64,000 nucleotides of DNA from Rhinopomastus cyanomelas (Eukaryota; Chordata; Aves; Bucerotiformes; Rhinopomastidae). Within the stretch, counting starts at the first letter, position 1. Every line of letters begins with the position of its first letter. The position numbers were made by a program, and so were the translations under genes. Under the pieces are notes generated by a model that had not been told where the DNA came from, ran no database searches, and saw only the letters and a program-made list of their open reading frames with translations. Shown one piece after another: positions 11,193-25,047 of the stretch. The DNA lies in assembly GCA_013400115.1 (NCBI GenBank), contig VXBP01005102.1, positions 744,001-808,000 of the forward strand, given 5' to 3'.

Positions 11193-12398
11193 AGCAAGCC
11201 AGGATCATCGAAACACAACAGAAAAACCAAGGGCAAGTAAAACCAAGCAAAGAAAGAACAAGATTCATTAGCAGATAGTAAAGAGAGGGTTAAAAGATAA
11301 GTGAATAGAGAAAAGAAAAAATTGTAAAGAGCTGATAAGTCACCTGCCCAGCAGCTTTAACCCTCCCCACCCTCTCCCTATGCACAGTCACCACCATTGC
11401 CTAACACTGCAAAAATGCCACAAAGATGCCGGTGTTTTGAGACAGACAGAGAGAGGAAAGGGGAGAGAGAAAAATCTTTCACCAGGTCTGTGTGGCAGAG
11501 AAGCAGCTTTGCTGCAGAAAGTCAGAAACCAGAGAGAGAATGTTTCTGCATTCCAGAGTCTTCACAGAGTTATGGAAAGGGATATCCACCTGTAGCCTGT
11601 CAGAAGAGCACACGCGTGCGGTCTTCTCCACAGAGCCGCAGGATGGAAAGCCATATATTTGGTGGAAGACAGAGGTGGGCAGGGAAGACTCTGTGTGGGT
11701 ACCTGCTCTCCTGGGGCATGTCACTTAGCAGACCGTTCACCTTCAGAGGCGGTTCCAAGGAGCCTTTTCCCTTTTCACTCACAGAGGCATTCCCCTGAGA
11801 TTATCCCTGGAGACACTTTTAAGCTTAGAAAGCAGCTCTCTTCATGGCATGTGTTTTTAACAAGGCTTAGAGGTATGTTTTATTCCCAGACTCTTCCCTG
11901 CAGAATAAATGCAGCTGAGCAGAGCAGCTATTGATCCGATCTGCATGAAATCCTGAGAGACACGTTCAGTTGTGTGCTCCATCACAGCTTCTTCCCTCGC
12001 CCTGGGCAAGTGGCAGAGCCCTGTTGCACAACCAGGAGGCAGGCATCGAAAAATGTCTTGATGGTCTAAGCATTCACAGCCCTGTGTTGTAGTGATCACC
12101 CTTCACAAGGTTCCCCAGGGATTGCCAACGTAGCACGGTCAGTGTACTGACAGCACCTGGGTACAGCGCGATAGAAGTTCTGTCATGCTAAGGCTGGCAG
12201 ACTTCTGAGACCAGAGACAGTCCTTTAGTCGTGGCATTGCTAACACCAGATTTTAATGGCTAGAACTGGCTTGATGCTGGGCATTCAGATACTGATGGAA
12301 CATCTTATTTACCTGCAGTGATGGCGATAGACAGGTGCCCATGTGAGCAAAGGCCTGTCCATGCAAAAGTCTTGAACAGACTCAGAATTGTAGAAACG
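11193..12398. other. Intergenic, nothing recognised
   Basis: Several overlapping short frames lie at 11380-11934, the longest 133 codons (11397-11798, plus). They have no recognisable motif and I treat them as chance. Confidence 0.55.
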
Positions 12399-13100
12399 TG
12401 GAATCACAGAATTGTTTAGGTTGGAAAAGACCATCGAGATCATTAAGTCCAACAGTTAATCTACCAAGTCCACCTTTACACAAAGAACTTGACCTCACTG
12501 AAGCCCATACTTTTAGCCTTGACCTACTGATTCAGCCAGTCCAGATCCCTCTGTAGAACCTCTCTACCTTCATGCAGATCAACACACCCACCTATCAATG
12601 TCTGCAAACTTACTGAGGGGGGGACTCAATCCCTTTGTCCCAGTCACTGAAGAAATCATTAAACAGAACTGGTACAAATGCTGTACCCTGGGGAATACTG
12701 CTCATGAATGGACACCACGTGGACAAACTCCATTCACCACCACCCTTTGGGGCCACCCACTGAGTGAAAGGTCACACCTGTCCAACCCATGCAGCAGAGT
12801 GCTGTGGGTATCACAGACTCCACTGATGTCCAGGTAGACAACACCCTCAGCCTTTCCTTCACCCGCTAAGTAGGTGACCTTGTCATAAGAAGATTGGGTT
12901 CATCAAATAGGATCCATCTCTCATAAACCTGTGCTGGATGGGCCTGTCCCACCTGGTTGTTCTGTATGTATCAGTGATGGCACTCAGGATTACCTGCTTC
13001 ATAACCTTCCCCAGCACCAAGGTTAGGCTGACAGACCTGTAGTGGCCCACATGATCCTTCCAGCCCTTCTTGCAGAAGGACTTTGCATATTCTAAAGAGC
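12399..13100 (-). mobile_element. CR1 fragment, old, with internal deletion
   Basis: The plus strand starts with GGAATCACAGAATTGTTTAGG (reversed 3' end). It then skips much of the 3' region and shows ORF2-derived blocks: GCCAGTCCAGATCCCTCTGTAG, GTCTGCAAACTTACTGAGG, CCAGGTAGACAACA and GGCTGACAGACCTGTAGT. The copy is highly diverged with an internal deletion near 12480. Confidence 0.88.
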
Positions 13101-16100
13101 CAATAAATTGGGAGATTGGGTAAAATGGTTTCTGGACAGACAGAATTTTCCTGTATGAACAGAGGAGAGGAAAGTTCACACATCCTGCATATAAATGCAT
13201 CTCGGTGCAGAAGTGAACCTGTGTCTGTAAGCTTCCACCCTACTTCAGACCAAAATGCTGGTTTGATCATATCTTCGTTTCAGGGCATCTCTGACACTAG
13301 GATTTATATTTCAAACTAAGGGAGACTTCTTGCCACACGATGTCAAACACAGTCGAGACAGAAAGGGGTTTCCTGATTCTGTGCTCTGTGGTCCCCAAGC
13401 TCCACAAGAAAGGAAAAACCAGAAAAGTGGGACCTCGATGGCTTTAACTACTTCCAGTTTGTGTGATAGGATCATCATGTGGGCTTGCGAGTAAAATGCC
13501 ACAGGGAAGGAAAAGAAGAGAGCTACGGTTGTGGGAAGAGTCCAACCATTGTTAAATCAACAGAGGCAGATGGCAACTAAAGAGAAATGAGAGAGAGTGG
13601 TTGAATCTTTCTTCCATCTGTGCTTAGCATCTCTGTGAAATCTCATGAGTAGTTATGTGAGGAATTGTTTGCTGTGGGGCTGGAGGAAAGTCTACTGAAA
13701 GGAAGTGAAGGTGTGATCATGATCATCACAGACACTCACAGCCTCAGTTTGGAAGAAACTTCAGAAAAGTTCTGATGAGCCATGAATATTCTTGCTTACA
13801 GGTGATGCACTTGGCCACCTCAGAGAGTGCTTTCTTACCTCACCAGTGTTTTATGACTACCTCAGCCAAAGCAGTTCTTTTCCTCTTTTGCAGGTGCTTG
13901 CCCGCTCAGCATCTACATGGGTAAGGGCGAACCCAAGGAAAGCATTTATAGCTTCAGACTTCCCAGCACTTGGATGCTTGAGTTGTGCCTTTTATTACAG
14001 AGAATTAATTATCAGACTACACACCTGGCACATTTAAGCCTCTGATCTGATGTTTGAAACTGGGATCATTCATGTCTATCCTGCATGGAGAGACTGTTGC
14101 AAACAGGTACAGACAGCCAAGTCTTATCCCAGGATGCTTTCTGTTTGTGCTCTTGCATTGATGCTGTTTTACAGACATCTCCCTCCCTGCCTGGAAATAA
14201 AGAACCAGACAACCTGACAGCTCAGACGTAGGGGCTCAAGCTCTTGATCATGAGCAGTGTTTGGCAGCAGAGGGAAATCCTGCAGACTCATTCACAGAGA
14301 TGCTGTGTGGGGCTGCTGTGGAAGAGCCTGTAGGCGTGTGATGAATGCTTAGTAATTAAGGGGATTCTGGGCACATTGATTATCATTTCAGGGAGACGTG
14401 GAGCATCCTGCGAATATTTACATAAACATCTGATTCTTGGGGCATGAGTGCAGGCACAGCTGTGTAAGTATGGAAGGAGTAAGGGAGGGAAGGGGAAGCA
14501 GTCTTGCAAGGGTTTGGAGAGTAAGAATAAATAGGTGCTGTTGCACCTGTGACTTTGCTTTGGTTTTTAATCCAGCAGGGAGGAACCACAGCAATTTGTA
14601 TGTTCATAATCCTACTTTCTGTCTCTGTCAGCCAGGCAGAACAACTCATTAGCATCAAGATCTTTTTTAGTTCATCCAAGTACTGATGCAGAGAACAGCC
14701 AGTTGAACTGGGGAGCCGCTTGCTGAGCGCTTTTTGCTGTGACAGCAGTGGTGCAGGTACAGTCTGTCTTCCTAGACCACTCTGTGTTCTACTGTAAGTC
14801 TGTGGACTCGATAAAAAATTACTGAGGGCTTTAAGTTGCAAGCTTTAGGAGTGTGGCTGCTGCAAAAGAGGCTTGAATCTAGAACAGCTCTCCCCACTGC
14901 CAAAATCTCAGAGATATCTCAATCTACAGCTTCAGCAGAGACCTGTCAGATTATTAGAGCCCTGGTTTAGTACCTAGTGGGTTTGGAAAGTGTCAAACTG
15001 GAGAGAAAGAAAGCAAGAAAACTGAAATTTCTATACCTGAGAAGGATCTATCTTACATCACGGTGGTGTATATACCACAGGTCCCGTGGCTCCTGCTTCG
15101 TGCAAGACAGGTGTGATACAGTCGATGCTCTGAGATCTGACCTGGCCCTGATCTTTTGGGACACTTCATACAGAAAGATGCAACAGCATTATTTATCACA
15201 CCCTTCCTTCCCCCTTCCCAGCAGGTTGCTGGCTGTGTCAGATACTGCAGACAGGGCATCCAAAATCCAACATGCTTCTGCATTGTCTCATTGAAGCTCT
15301 GGACTTCCCCTGTATCCTAGCACAGTGTAAATGCTGAGGCAAGGAGGAAACTAATTGCCTCCAGGCATTTTTCATCAGCCCATGCATCTCTTACCAAGCT
15401 GCTGGCCTTGCAGATTATGAAGACGGCCAGCAAGACAGACATGGGTGTTTGACAGGAGTGGGGGGCAGCAGCTTCAGATAGCACTCTCTACTTAATTGGT
15501 TTCCTTCCCTTCCTGCTGTATTAATCGCTTCCCTGAGCGCATTACCCAGGACTCATTTTGAATCATTTTGCCAGCCTGGTAAGAGGGACTGGAAGCAGCC
15601 CTGGAGTGGGTCTCTTCTCAGCAGCCTCTGGTCAGAGCCACAGCTCCCTTTTATGTGTCTCCCTGGCTCCACAGCATGTACTTTCCACCCAGTCCCTCTA
15701 CGATGCTCTCTAATGGAGGAGGAGGTGAGCATGAAATGGACTGCTAAAACCTATGAATATTTCAGAGGAAAAAGTCAAGGGACTCCATTAAATCCTCTCC
15801 AGTCTCCAGCAAATGGAGCTGGGGGACGGGTGTGCTGGTTAATGAGAAATTCCAGCAGCATTCAGATGATGGCAGGAATGCACCTAGCAGCTCCCAGGCT
15901 GCTATGATCACATAACGCTTTCCAGAGCCTCCGTGTTGCACCGCACCCTTCAGAGCCACACAGCCATCCTTCTTTTTTTTCCCCAAGACAAGCCCAAACA
16001 GCTCTGTCATGAGCCATGTCTTCTGCTGTAGTCTGTACCAGTATACCCAACTTACCCCAGCTGTCATCAAAGGTACGTCTTTGTACTATCACACCCATAG

Positions 16101-17587
16101 CACACCCTGGACTGGCTGGCTTTTAACCCAGTGTCCTCTTAGAAGAACCTTCTCTGTCCTTCTGGCTCACTGTTTACCAGCCATCTTCCCCCAGCCCCTT
16201 ACCAAGCCTCCATCCTTATCACAACCTCCTCAAGACAGCTTTAACCCCCCTGTCAGAAAACAGCTACAGAGGCAGCAGCTTTCAGAGCAACACCCAGACA
16301 GAACCTGACAGCCCCATATGTTTCAGCAGAGACAGTTCCTCTCTCTAATGGGCCCAGAGGAGCACAGCTTTCAAAGGATTCGGCGTGGAAGTGACAGGCT
16401 TGAAAGCCTTATTAATGGGCTTTCCACCAGCGAGGGGCCAGGATTCAGGGAGTGCCAACAGCCCGACCCGTGTGGCTGTCTTGTCATGAGGAGGCAGAGC
16501 CAGCCCTTCCCAGTCAGCAGCCTTCCACCCACAGCACATGCACCAATGGTCCACAGCAGCAAATGAGCCTTCCTTACCCTCCCCTTCGATACCACATGGG
16601 GTGGCAATGCCCCCAGGGTTTTCCCCAGGGATCAGTCAGCATGTGAGGTTCTTCAAGCCTATGCACCCTGCATCACACCCTGCTCTTCCAGTCAGGATCC
16701 CCAAACAGGCCCTGTGTGGTGTCTGGCACCAAGCTTGGCTGCCATAAGTGGAGAGGAGCCTGAAAGAGGCTACCCATTGCTGTAGGTCTCCTCTTTTTGC
16801 TGCCAAGAAACACTTGGGATCAAGAAACAGAAGTTCCAGTGCTAAGAAAGTGCTTACCCCTTGCTGGATGCTGGCATTCAACCAGGAATTGTCTTTTGAC
16901 GTGGCTTCTAGAGAAGATGACTCATGAGGCTGCTCAACATGGGTTTCTTCTCCATGGGTTGCAGGAACATTGGTCCTCCACATCCAAAGCCACCAGTGTC
17001 TCCCCTGTTAGACATCAGCAGCCCCTTAGGCCACCTGGTAGTTTCTTAGCTTTTGCTATGTTGTTCTGAAACCACTTGGGTCTGTCTGCCTTAAAATGAA
17101 AGAGATGCAAAAAATAAAGCCTCAGGCCCTGGACAAACACAGAGAAGAGGGCTGACCCACAGTGAAACTGTCCCTGCACTTAAAAGTGAGCTGCTGCCCA
17201 GAGAGGAATTGCATGAAGCTCATCAAAGCTTAAATCAGACCAAGTGATTGTGTGTTAAGTAAACGGCCAAAGTTGGGCACACCTGTGGGGGAGATTGAAC
17301 CTTCTTCAGTAGACATCCCTTCTAAGGAAACTCATTGGTGCTGAGGATGGCCACAAAACCCTTTAGAAGACATCTGTCTCAAAACGAACAAAACAGCACA
17401 AACATGAGCTCAGTGGAGAAACCTCACCGAGGGTTTCAGTTCACCCCAATTAACCGTTCCCTGTCATCCAGTCAGAGGTGACTTCAACCACCTTTCCTGT
17501 CTCCCACCACAAATAATGAGACTTCTCTCTCCTGTCTTAGCCTGGACCTATTGCTCCCAAAGTGCTTATTGCATTTTACTCATAACT

Positions 17588-17615
17588 TGCTTAATTACTG
17601 TAATTAAATTAAGCA
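17588..17615. repeat. Palindromic TAATTA-rich element
   Basis: TTAATTACTGTAATTAA (17591-17607) is a perfect inverted repeat with 8-base arms and a one-base centre. A further TGCTTAATT/AATTAAGCA pair frames it at 17588 and 17615. TAATTA is a typical homeodomain core. Confidence 0.75.
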
Positions 17616-17840
17616 CAAAGCAGTGTCTGTCTATCTGTATCCAGCTTGCAGTTTGGGGTTCTGCTGAATTCACAGAAGTGCTTCAAGCCGGTCCCTGCAG
17701 CTATGGCAGTCTGTCTCGCAGGAGGCACCCTCTCTCTGCAAACCCTAGCTCTCGGCTACAGCACCAGCTCCTCTGAAGGAAAAAGGCTTTTTCTTCCTTG
17801 CCTCTCTTATTATGCTAAGCTAAATGACAATTATTTCTTC

Positions 17841-17898
17841 TTTAATAAACAAAGGTGGCCCTCTATGAAGAAAAACAATTTTATTTTTAATAAACAAA
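17841..17898. repeat. Direct repeat of a 13-mer
   Basis: TTTAATAAACAAA occurs at 17841-17853 and again at 17886-17898 in an AT-rich stretch. It is probably simple local duplication. Confidence 0.6.
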
Positions 17899-20800
17899 AG
17901 CAATCTTAGGTGCAAATGTTCCTTTGTCTGTCTCTCACTGCTTGTCTTCAGAGGGCAACAGCCCTTGTCAGACTGGATCCCAGCTCCACATATAATGGTA
18001 AAACAGGGCAAAGAGAAGCAGATTAGGAGCCTCTAAAGGTCCGTTACAGAGGGCTTCATGCTGCCTGCTAGGTAACGGATAGCAGACTTTGAAATCTGAG
18101 TGATGGGATAGTGGGAGACACTGGTCTTTTGCTGGTGACCTTGATAGAACAACGAAGGTGGCAAGCCTGCTGTGAAGCTTTTGTCAGGAAAACCTGAAGC
18201 TACTTGTGGTGATTACACCAAGGAGAGGAGGTCTCTTCCAGACCAGCATGGGCCAAGCCAGGTGGCAACCACAGAAATAGGACACAATTGGAAGGGCTGT
18301 CAGCGCAGTCCATGAATGTCAGCCGCAATCTGAAGGGAGTTTACCTGTGCAGGGGGACACTGGTGGAGGCAAACCTCCGAGGTGAGTCGTGGGTTATTTT
18401 CTAGGATTTAGGCAATCTATGTCCAGCTCACAGTGGCAAGAACATGACCCTGGAAACCACACACCAGAAGCTTTGTTTGCCTGGTTAGAAAAAAAAACAG
18501 GCAGAGGTGTACACTAGGCTGATAGTTTTAGCTGACACACACGCTATGGGAAGTTCATCATCGTGCCCCCACTTTGCTGTTTGGAACATGGAAGAGTGCC
18601 TTGCTGCTCCAAGACAAGCATTTAGCTGGGAGGGAGGTCCTTGTCTGTCCCTTCACAGGTGTTTTGTCCCACTGAAGCAAAGCCAATCTGGCAGGGTTGA
18701 GCACAGCAATCTAGCAATGTGGCTAATTGAAACCACTTGAATTGGAATGCTAAGCATTTGTTTGCACACAAGCTGGAGCCCACGCCTTTTTTGGAGAAGC
18801 CACGGGGCAACTGATGATTGCATACAAGAATTACAGACATGTAATTGTGTCATTTTCATTTGTGAATTGGCACTTTGTCCAGAAGCTGTGCGAGGTGCTG
18901 AGGTCTGCTCTGTTTCCCAGGCAGTTCCTCCGAGCCTCATCAGGAATTTTCCTGGGCCCTTGCTAAGCCAGCTGCTGTATTTCAGAAATGAGTTGCAAGT
19001 GATTTCTGAACAGTGGTTTCAAAGCTTCCTGGGATGAATAGATGTGATAAAAACGCTTGATTTCAGCCCTGCTCTGAAGCTGCTGACAGACAGAGCGCAG
19101 CGTTAAGACAGCAGCCCAGCAGAACTCGGGCAGCAACTGCTGCTCTGCTCGCATTTCGTCGCACTTGGCACAAAGTTGATACTGAGGGAAGAAACCTGGC
19201 AAGACTTCTTAGGTGCTGAAATACATATTCCAACCTCAAAAACATCTGGAGCTTCCCAGTAAACTAAGAAAGCTTTAAACCCAGTGAGGAATTGGATGCC
19301 TTTAGAATCACTTTTGCACAAGGTGGCCTAATTGTCTGGAAAAAACCAGTAATTCCATTCTGTATCTGTCTTTTCCTAAATGTGCTGAGTTCTTCACAGA
19401 GTGGTGACCCAAATCATCATTTCTGCACTCAAGCAGATTCCCTCACTTGGAACATCTCAGGCCCGGTGTTTTGCTGAGGATGTTTTGCAGATCTGTGGTG
19501 CCAAATCACAGCTCTCTCAAGTCCAGCCAGGTGTCAGGGCGCAGGCTGCCTTTCCCAGGTCAAGAGTGTTTGCATCGACATCTTTCCCTAGTATATAAAG
19601 TATATAAATAACAAGTACTTCTGCATGGGGAGACCAGTAAAAACCTATCACTCCTTTTACTTAACCCTTTAGCAAAGTGTTTTACCCAGACAGAATAAGC
19701 AGAACATACTGCTTTCTACAGTAATAGGACCTGACTTAGGAGGCCAAGGGGGGATGAAATGAGATCTGCCATAAAGGCACTGAAATCCTGCACAAGGGAG
19801 AAAGTCCTGTTCCAGGAGCAAATAAGTGCACACAACTACAAGCATCTATAAGTGAGAGACTTTATTTGAACCAATTTCTCAAATACAGACATCTGTAGTA
19901 TTCTCACTTCTTGGGAATGTTTTCTGCTCATTTTTGAAGCTTGCAACTTTAGGACAATATTCAGGACATATGTGTACATTAGATCTCTGCAGATGGACAC
20001 ATTCATAATGCACAATTACAATGAGTGAGAGACTCTTTCCAGATCCTCACACAAGAGCATCGGAAATGGGCCGCTCTAATCGTTAAGTTCTGCTCTCATT
20101 AGCTTCCAGACACGTCACAGTTCTTGATACTCTATAGGCTGTAGCCATCTTCTTCAGGCCCCAATTTACTACTGTGTTACTTCAGCTGTATGCCAGTATA
20201 ACTCCACAAAATAGGGCTTAGGTGGTGCACAGGGATTGGTTTCATTCACTGGGAACAGGCATGAGCAGAAAAACCAAGCTATTGGATGAACGCTTCACCT
20301 AGGATTTTCTTTTGTCAGAGTAGTCTAGGTATCAGGCCGGGACTTTGCTTTTGTTTTTTGGAAGTGACCAGTGGTACTGGGTGTATAGTACATGAATCTT
20401 GATGTTTAGAGTATACAGGAGATCTGTGTGTTGGGCCCCAGCAAGGTGTCTCTCAAGTTGGGCACTCCAGATGTGAGCCACTGGGGTCACTAGCCTGTTC
20501 TGCAAATCTCCACCTTCACCTCTTCTTCCAAGTATTGCTCAACAGAGGAATGTCGTAATAAAGCATCGTAGATAAGAATGCAGGCTCGCACATGACCTGA
20601 GATCAACACCCTGAAAAATGGATAGAGGGTAGTGCTTTCAGGACCACCTAAATGACTCGTGTTCTCCAGTCCCACTTTGGAAAATGACCGGAGAATTTTA
20701 GACCCGAGACCTGAATCCACTGCAGAGAGGACTTTGGACTTCTTTCCTCACATAGGCCTTGGGATCAATCCAAGCCAGTGCAAAGTGCGCTCGCACATCA

Positions 20801-23409
20801 CTTAGGTCGTTCTGAAAACTGTACCCTATATACACATGGGTAGAAAAGGGGCAGACTTCACAGGCACAAGTGGCAGTTAGACATGTAACTCCCATTGACT
20901 TATCTTTCCCCCTCGGGGACCTGGAAAATCCCCCCTCCCCGCGCTGAGGAGTTGAATCCTCCTCTCGCATTATTTTCACACCAGATTAACACCACTGGTT
21001 CCAGTGGAGCGACTCCTGAGTTACCCCGATGTGAGCGAGAGGAGAACCAGTCCTGAGGTGCTCTAAGTATCCAGTGAAAGTGCTAATGTGGCAAATGCGG
21101 AGAAGCAGGGAATCTGAGCACAGGCCCGGAAAAGGGTCCTCCCCGGAAATCCCCCACGTTGCTGAGCTGCAGGTGGCCATCAAATGGGCTTCTTAGCCAA
21201 GAGGGGGCCACAAGAACATTCATTCAGACTCTTCCCTCTACCTTTGCAAACCACAGCTGCTCTGCCTCCTTCCTAAGGTCCCTCTGCCTAACGTAACCCG
21301 CAGCACAGAAAGCTGCTGGTTTTGCTGTTCAGCGGCCACGGGAAAAAAAGAAACAGCTCCCGTGGGGAGTTTGGTAGGAAGTCCTTTTCCCTTTTCTTTC
21401 TTTCCTTCCTCTCCAAATCCCTCCCCTCCAGTCACGGCCGTCTCTTTCATTTAGAGGAAGGTGTTCCCCAAGCGACGGTGTTTGCATTGCCGCTGTAGGT
21501 TAGCTCCTTCTAGCTAAGACCTCTCACGGGGCTGCACTAGGGTTCGGGGTTGGAAAACACTGGGTCTGAAGGGCTCTCAGCAAGATGCCCTTCCCCTCCT
21601 TTTGGCATGCGGCTCACAGAGGAGCCTCTTGGCTGATGCAACCATTGCAAGGGCTGTGGGTCTTTCTATCCTACCAAGGCAGTCTGTGGATGCCACAAGC
21701 ATTGCAAAGCAGACCGCATTTGTGCAAATTACCTACTGCATTGATGGAAGGGTGTTAGGCTGGGATGTTTTACACTTTTCCAGGGCTTAGTCTAGATGAG
21801 ATGAAATGTCAAGAGCTGCCCTACAGCTAGTATGAGCATTCAGTATAGATGTGGACTGATAGTGGATCTTTCTACAGAGGCATGGAAAGAGCCCCTCTTG
21901 GAGTCTGAATTTCCACAGCACTGTACTGGAGGTCAGGCACCATATTCCCAGTGTGACTCTGGCAATGCCCAGTGTGTGGCATTCTGACATGCCCTTCCCT
22001 CTACGTACATGTAGTAACAACCACAGACACTTCCAGGCAAAGCTATATCCTCTTCAGGGACAGAGGATTAGAATCATACTCCTTGGAGAATTCATTGGTT
22101 TCTACATCAGGAGTAGTGGAAAACCTCCAACTACTCAGCTGGATACTCTTTGCTCCACTCTTTCCTTCTGGGACCTTCTGCCTCCTGTGCTGCTTTCAGC
22201 TGACTTGATATCCTGCTAGAAAAACTGTTCCACAAATACCCCTGTTCTCCTTCCAGTTTCCGTCCCATGCTACGTCCTTTATACTGTTTCCTTTTAGCCT
22301 TTCAAAATCTGGCTGAAGAGGCAACTCAAGGAAATCCAAAGGCTTTTCTCTGCTCTCTTCCTGTACCCTGAAGACAGCCCGGCTTCTTATACGAACCTTG
22401 TGTACTACACATGAAGCACTGCCTGCTCAAGGCAGGGTTTGTCTGTGCGCTCGCTCTCTCACGCTCTCTTTGCCCTGACTCTCTGGCAGGATCAGGACAC
22501 GGTACAATAAGAAAGATGGGGGGGTGCTTGGTTACAGCTAGTAATGTTAAACCGAAGCCAAGGGAGAGGAATCGGTATTGAAATTACGTAGGTTTGCAGT
22601 TGGTGACCACATACCCCATTCTCTTTGTGGGGGAGAAAAAGGCAAAACACAAAACCCAACTCTTTGTTCTCTAAGCAACCTGGCAAAGCATGTTCTTAAA
22701 AGTGGTGACAGAACACACGCGACGCCCCAACCATCAGCCAACGGGGAGGCAACATGCGGAATACAAACATAAAACATCCCCGGGGAGAGAAGAATGTTTC
22801 TGGTTTTTGAGGAGGGAGGAAGGCCTATGCCCAGGAAGACATGTGAGGCAGTTTTCTTTTCCTTATAAAGTTAAAAACAGTAATATTAAAGTGGAGGCAA
22901 GATAAAAAGTTTGGGGTCTTATGTCAGAGCAAGGACAACACGCAGTCTTTGCAGAAACACACAAGAGAGTCCCTAAGAAAGCTCTGGTAAGTGGTCGTGA
23001 CAGGAGATGAGGCTAAACAAAAACCACACTCTCTCCTTCCTACCTCCTCTCAAACACCTCTCCCAAAAATCCTAAGAGCCGAACCTCAGTTCTCTCGACC
23101 CGGTGCTAGAGACATGGGGTGCCTGCCATACCCGAGCTGCTACAAACAGCAAACATACTCTACGTCTCCTCCTTACGCCTCAGCCCCCCTGTCCGTCAGA
23201 GCGCTCTCCCTCCCCAAACACTATCCACCCCGCTGCCGCTTCCACAGCAGGAATGGGCCAGGCGGTGACACCTGACATACGGTCCAAGCAATGCCTGATG
23301 TCCGCGCTACATTTGCTGAATTGAGGTCAGGCTGGAAGGTGTCTCAGGGTTTACCACCCATCATGACATGGGAATATTAGCATATATATCGTTTATGAAG
23401 TATGACACA

Positions 23410-23735
23410 ATACCTATCTGTCAGTCAGCCCATCCTTCTATCTAGTCAGTCTGTCTAATCTACTTTCGCTAGCTACGTTTCACTATCTCTATCAATCGTC
23501 TATTGCTCCGTATGATCTAATTTCTTCCCGTCTCTCTCTCATCTTTTTCACTCTAATTTTTCTTACTCTAGCTATACTCCCCTCTCTCTCCCTATCATCC
23601 ATCTATCCACTCAAAAATCTCCCCTGTCCTCGCTCTAATCCCTGTTTTAAAAAATCTCTGTCCAATCTCTCTCCCGCTCTCTCTTTCCCTCTCTTATTTT
23701 TAAAAGTTCTCCCAATCTTTCTCTCTCTCATTTCT
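23410..23735. repeat. Degenerate pyrimidine-rich (TCTC/TCTA) tract
   Basis: About 325 bases are dominated by C and T on the plus strand, with scattered TCTA, CTCTCTCTC and CATCCATC runs and a few A-rich breaks. It reads as an old, decayed tetranucleotide and dinucleotide microsatellite. No coding potential is seen. Confidence 0.8.
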
Positions 23736-25024
23736 ACAAGACATCAGGAAGCACGCAGAAATGAATCCTGATTTGTTTTGATGGCGCTTCCTGCGAGAGG
23801 TCTACATTCAAACCGATCATCTCTGAGGAGATCCTATTAGTCTTTTCTCCCTATTTCCAACAAAGAGATGGAGGAGAACAAAGCAGCAGGGCAGGGAGGG
23901 CCTGCCAGCCCTTTGAAGGTCCAGAGGCTGCCACTCCAAGCATCAGCCACCAAGGCTGTCAGCAGACCCATCTTTTTGGTGCTACTGCTGTGAGGCCAAA
24001 TCACTCATGGCACTGCAGCATCCTGCGGGGTACACTGGCTGTTACCGCCAGTGCAGCCAGGAGGCCAAGCACAGGCTGGTGGGAAAGCACATTGCAATAA
24101 TTAGGGCACTGATAGAGGAGTCACTGGGCTGTTATGAAAGCCCAGTTACTACTGGGTACATTTTGACTCTTCACTCTTGCAGCTCATGAACAGAGCAGAA
24201 GACCCTGATGGCTGTACAGGCTTGGGGCCGGGCACTTGGCAGTCCTCCAAAGGGACAGGCTGCGTCTGACGGGCAGGGAGTTGGTATGCGCCAGGGAACA
24301 CCTCACATCCCACGGGAAGCAGCAGTGTAGACTGATGAGGTGATGCTCTGCCCTCGGCACAAAGTCTGTGCCACTCTTTCAGCTGGCTGTGAGGAAGGCC
24401 ACAAGTAACAGCTAAAACCTTTGGCCCAAGTTAGAGATGGGTGAACCATCTCAGGGTCTGCCAGGGAGCAGCAATGAGGTATTTTTCAAAGCGCCGTTGA
24501 CTCACTCTTACACCACCAGACTTTGTCCTGCTCACGTGCCTATTTAGTCAATACACTGGCCCAATTTATTTTGCCAAACAGAACATATCTGGAGGGCCAC
24601 ACCACGCTATTCCTTGACCAACTCCAGCCCAATGGGGAGAGCTCCTGTTGCCAGGGGAAGTTCAGGCCCCAGGACCCTGTCACCTTACAACCCTTGATGC
24701 AACTCTCAGCAGGGATGAGACCTTCTGCATGAACCAAAGCTGGTCTCTAGGCTAGTTTATCCCTCCAAGGTCACCATACTTCTCCAAATCAGGGTCCAGA
24801 GATCTCATTTCATAAAACTGGTTTTGCTATTTGCATTATTTATACCAGTTGGTGCTAACACCTCATTCAAAATCCAAGCCTACTTCCCTTAAAAAATTCC
24901 CTCAGCAGTGCCAGGGAGAGCAGTTGGTCACTGGCCAGGGAGCACAGAGGGGCCACGCAAGAAGTGGCCCACCAAAGCGCGCAGGCCAGAAAGGTGTACA
25001 GCAGCATAGAAATGCGACACGGTG
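23736..25024. other. Immediate 3' flank of GAP43, nothing recognised
   Basis: From the pyrimidine-rich tract to the end of the GAP43 mRNA, only short unsupported frames are present. Another TTTATT (AATAAA on the minus strand) occurs near 24565 and could serve as a rare distal poly(A) site, with no further support. Confidence 0.55.
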
Positions 25025-25047
25025 GTGTTTAATGATCATTATTCTCA

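Larger units (their letters stand above)
13101..23409. other. Intergenic, about 10 kb almost free of CR1
   Basis: This is the longest stretch without a CR1 copy. It holds the palindrome at 17588-17615, the 13-mer pair at 17841-17898 and a somewhat GC-rich, frame-rich section at 20490-21560. I recognise no exon and no transposon domain. It lies downstream of GAP43, where LSAMP would be the next gene in tetrapods, but no LSAMP coding sequence is visible. Confidence 0.6.

Noticed and set aside
20490..21450. GC-rich section with several minus-strand frames as a possible gene or CpG island
   Set aside because: Frames are short, lie in different phases and lack motifs; CpG content looks only moderately raised by eye.
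1..25024. Search for LSAMP coding exons, the expected next gene
   Set aside because: No immunoglobulin-domain or C-terminal LSAMP sequence was recognised in the translations; the gene may begin farther away.
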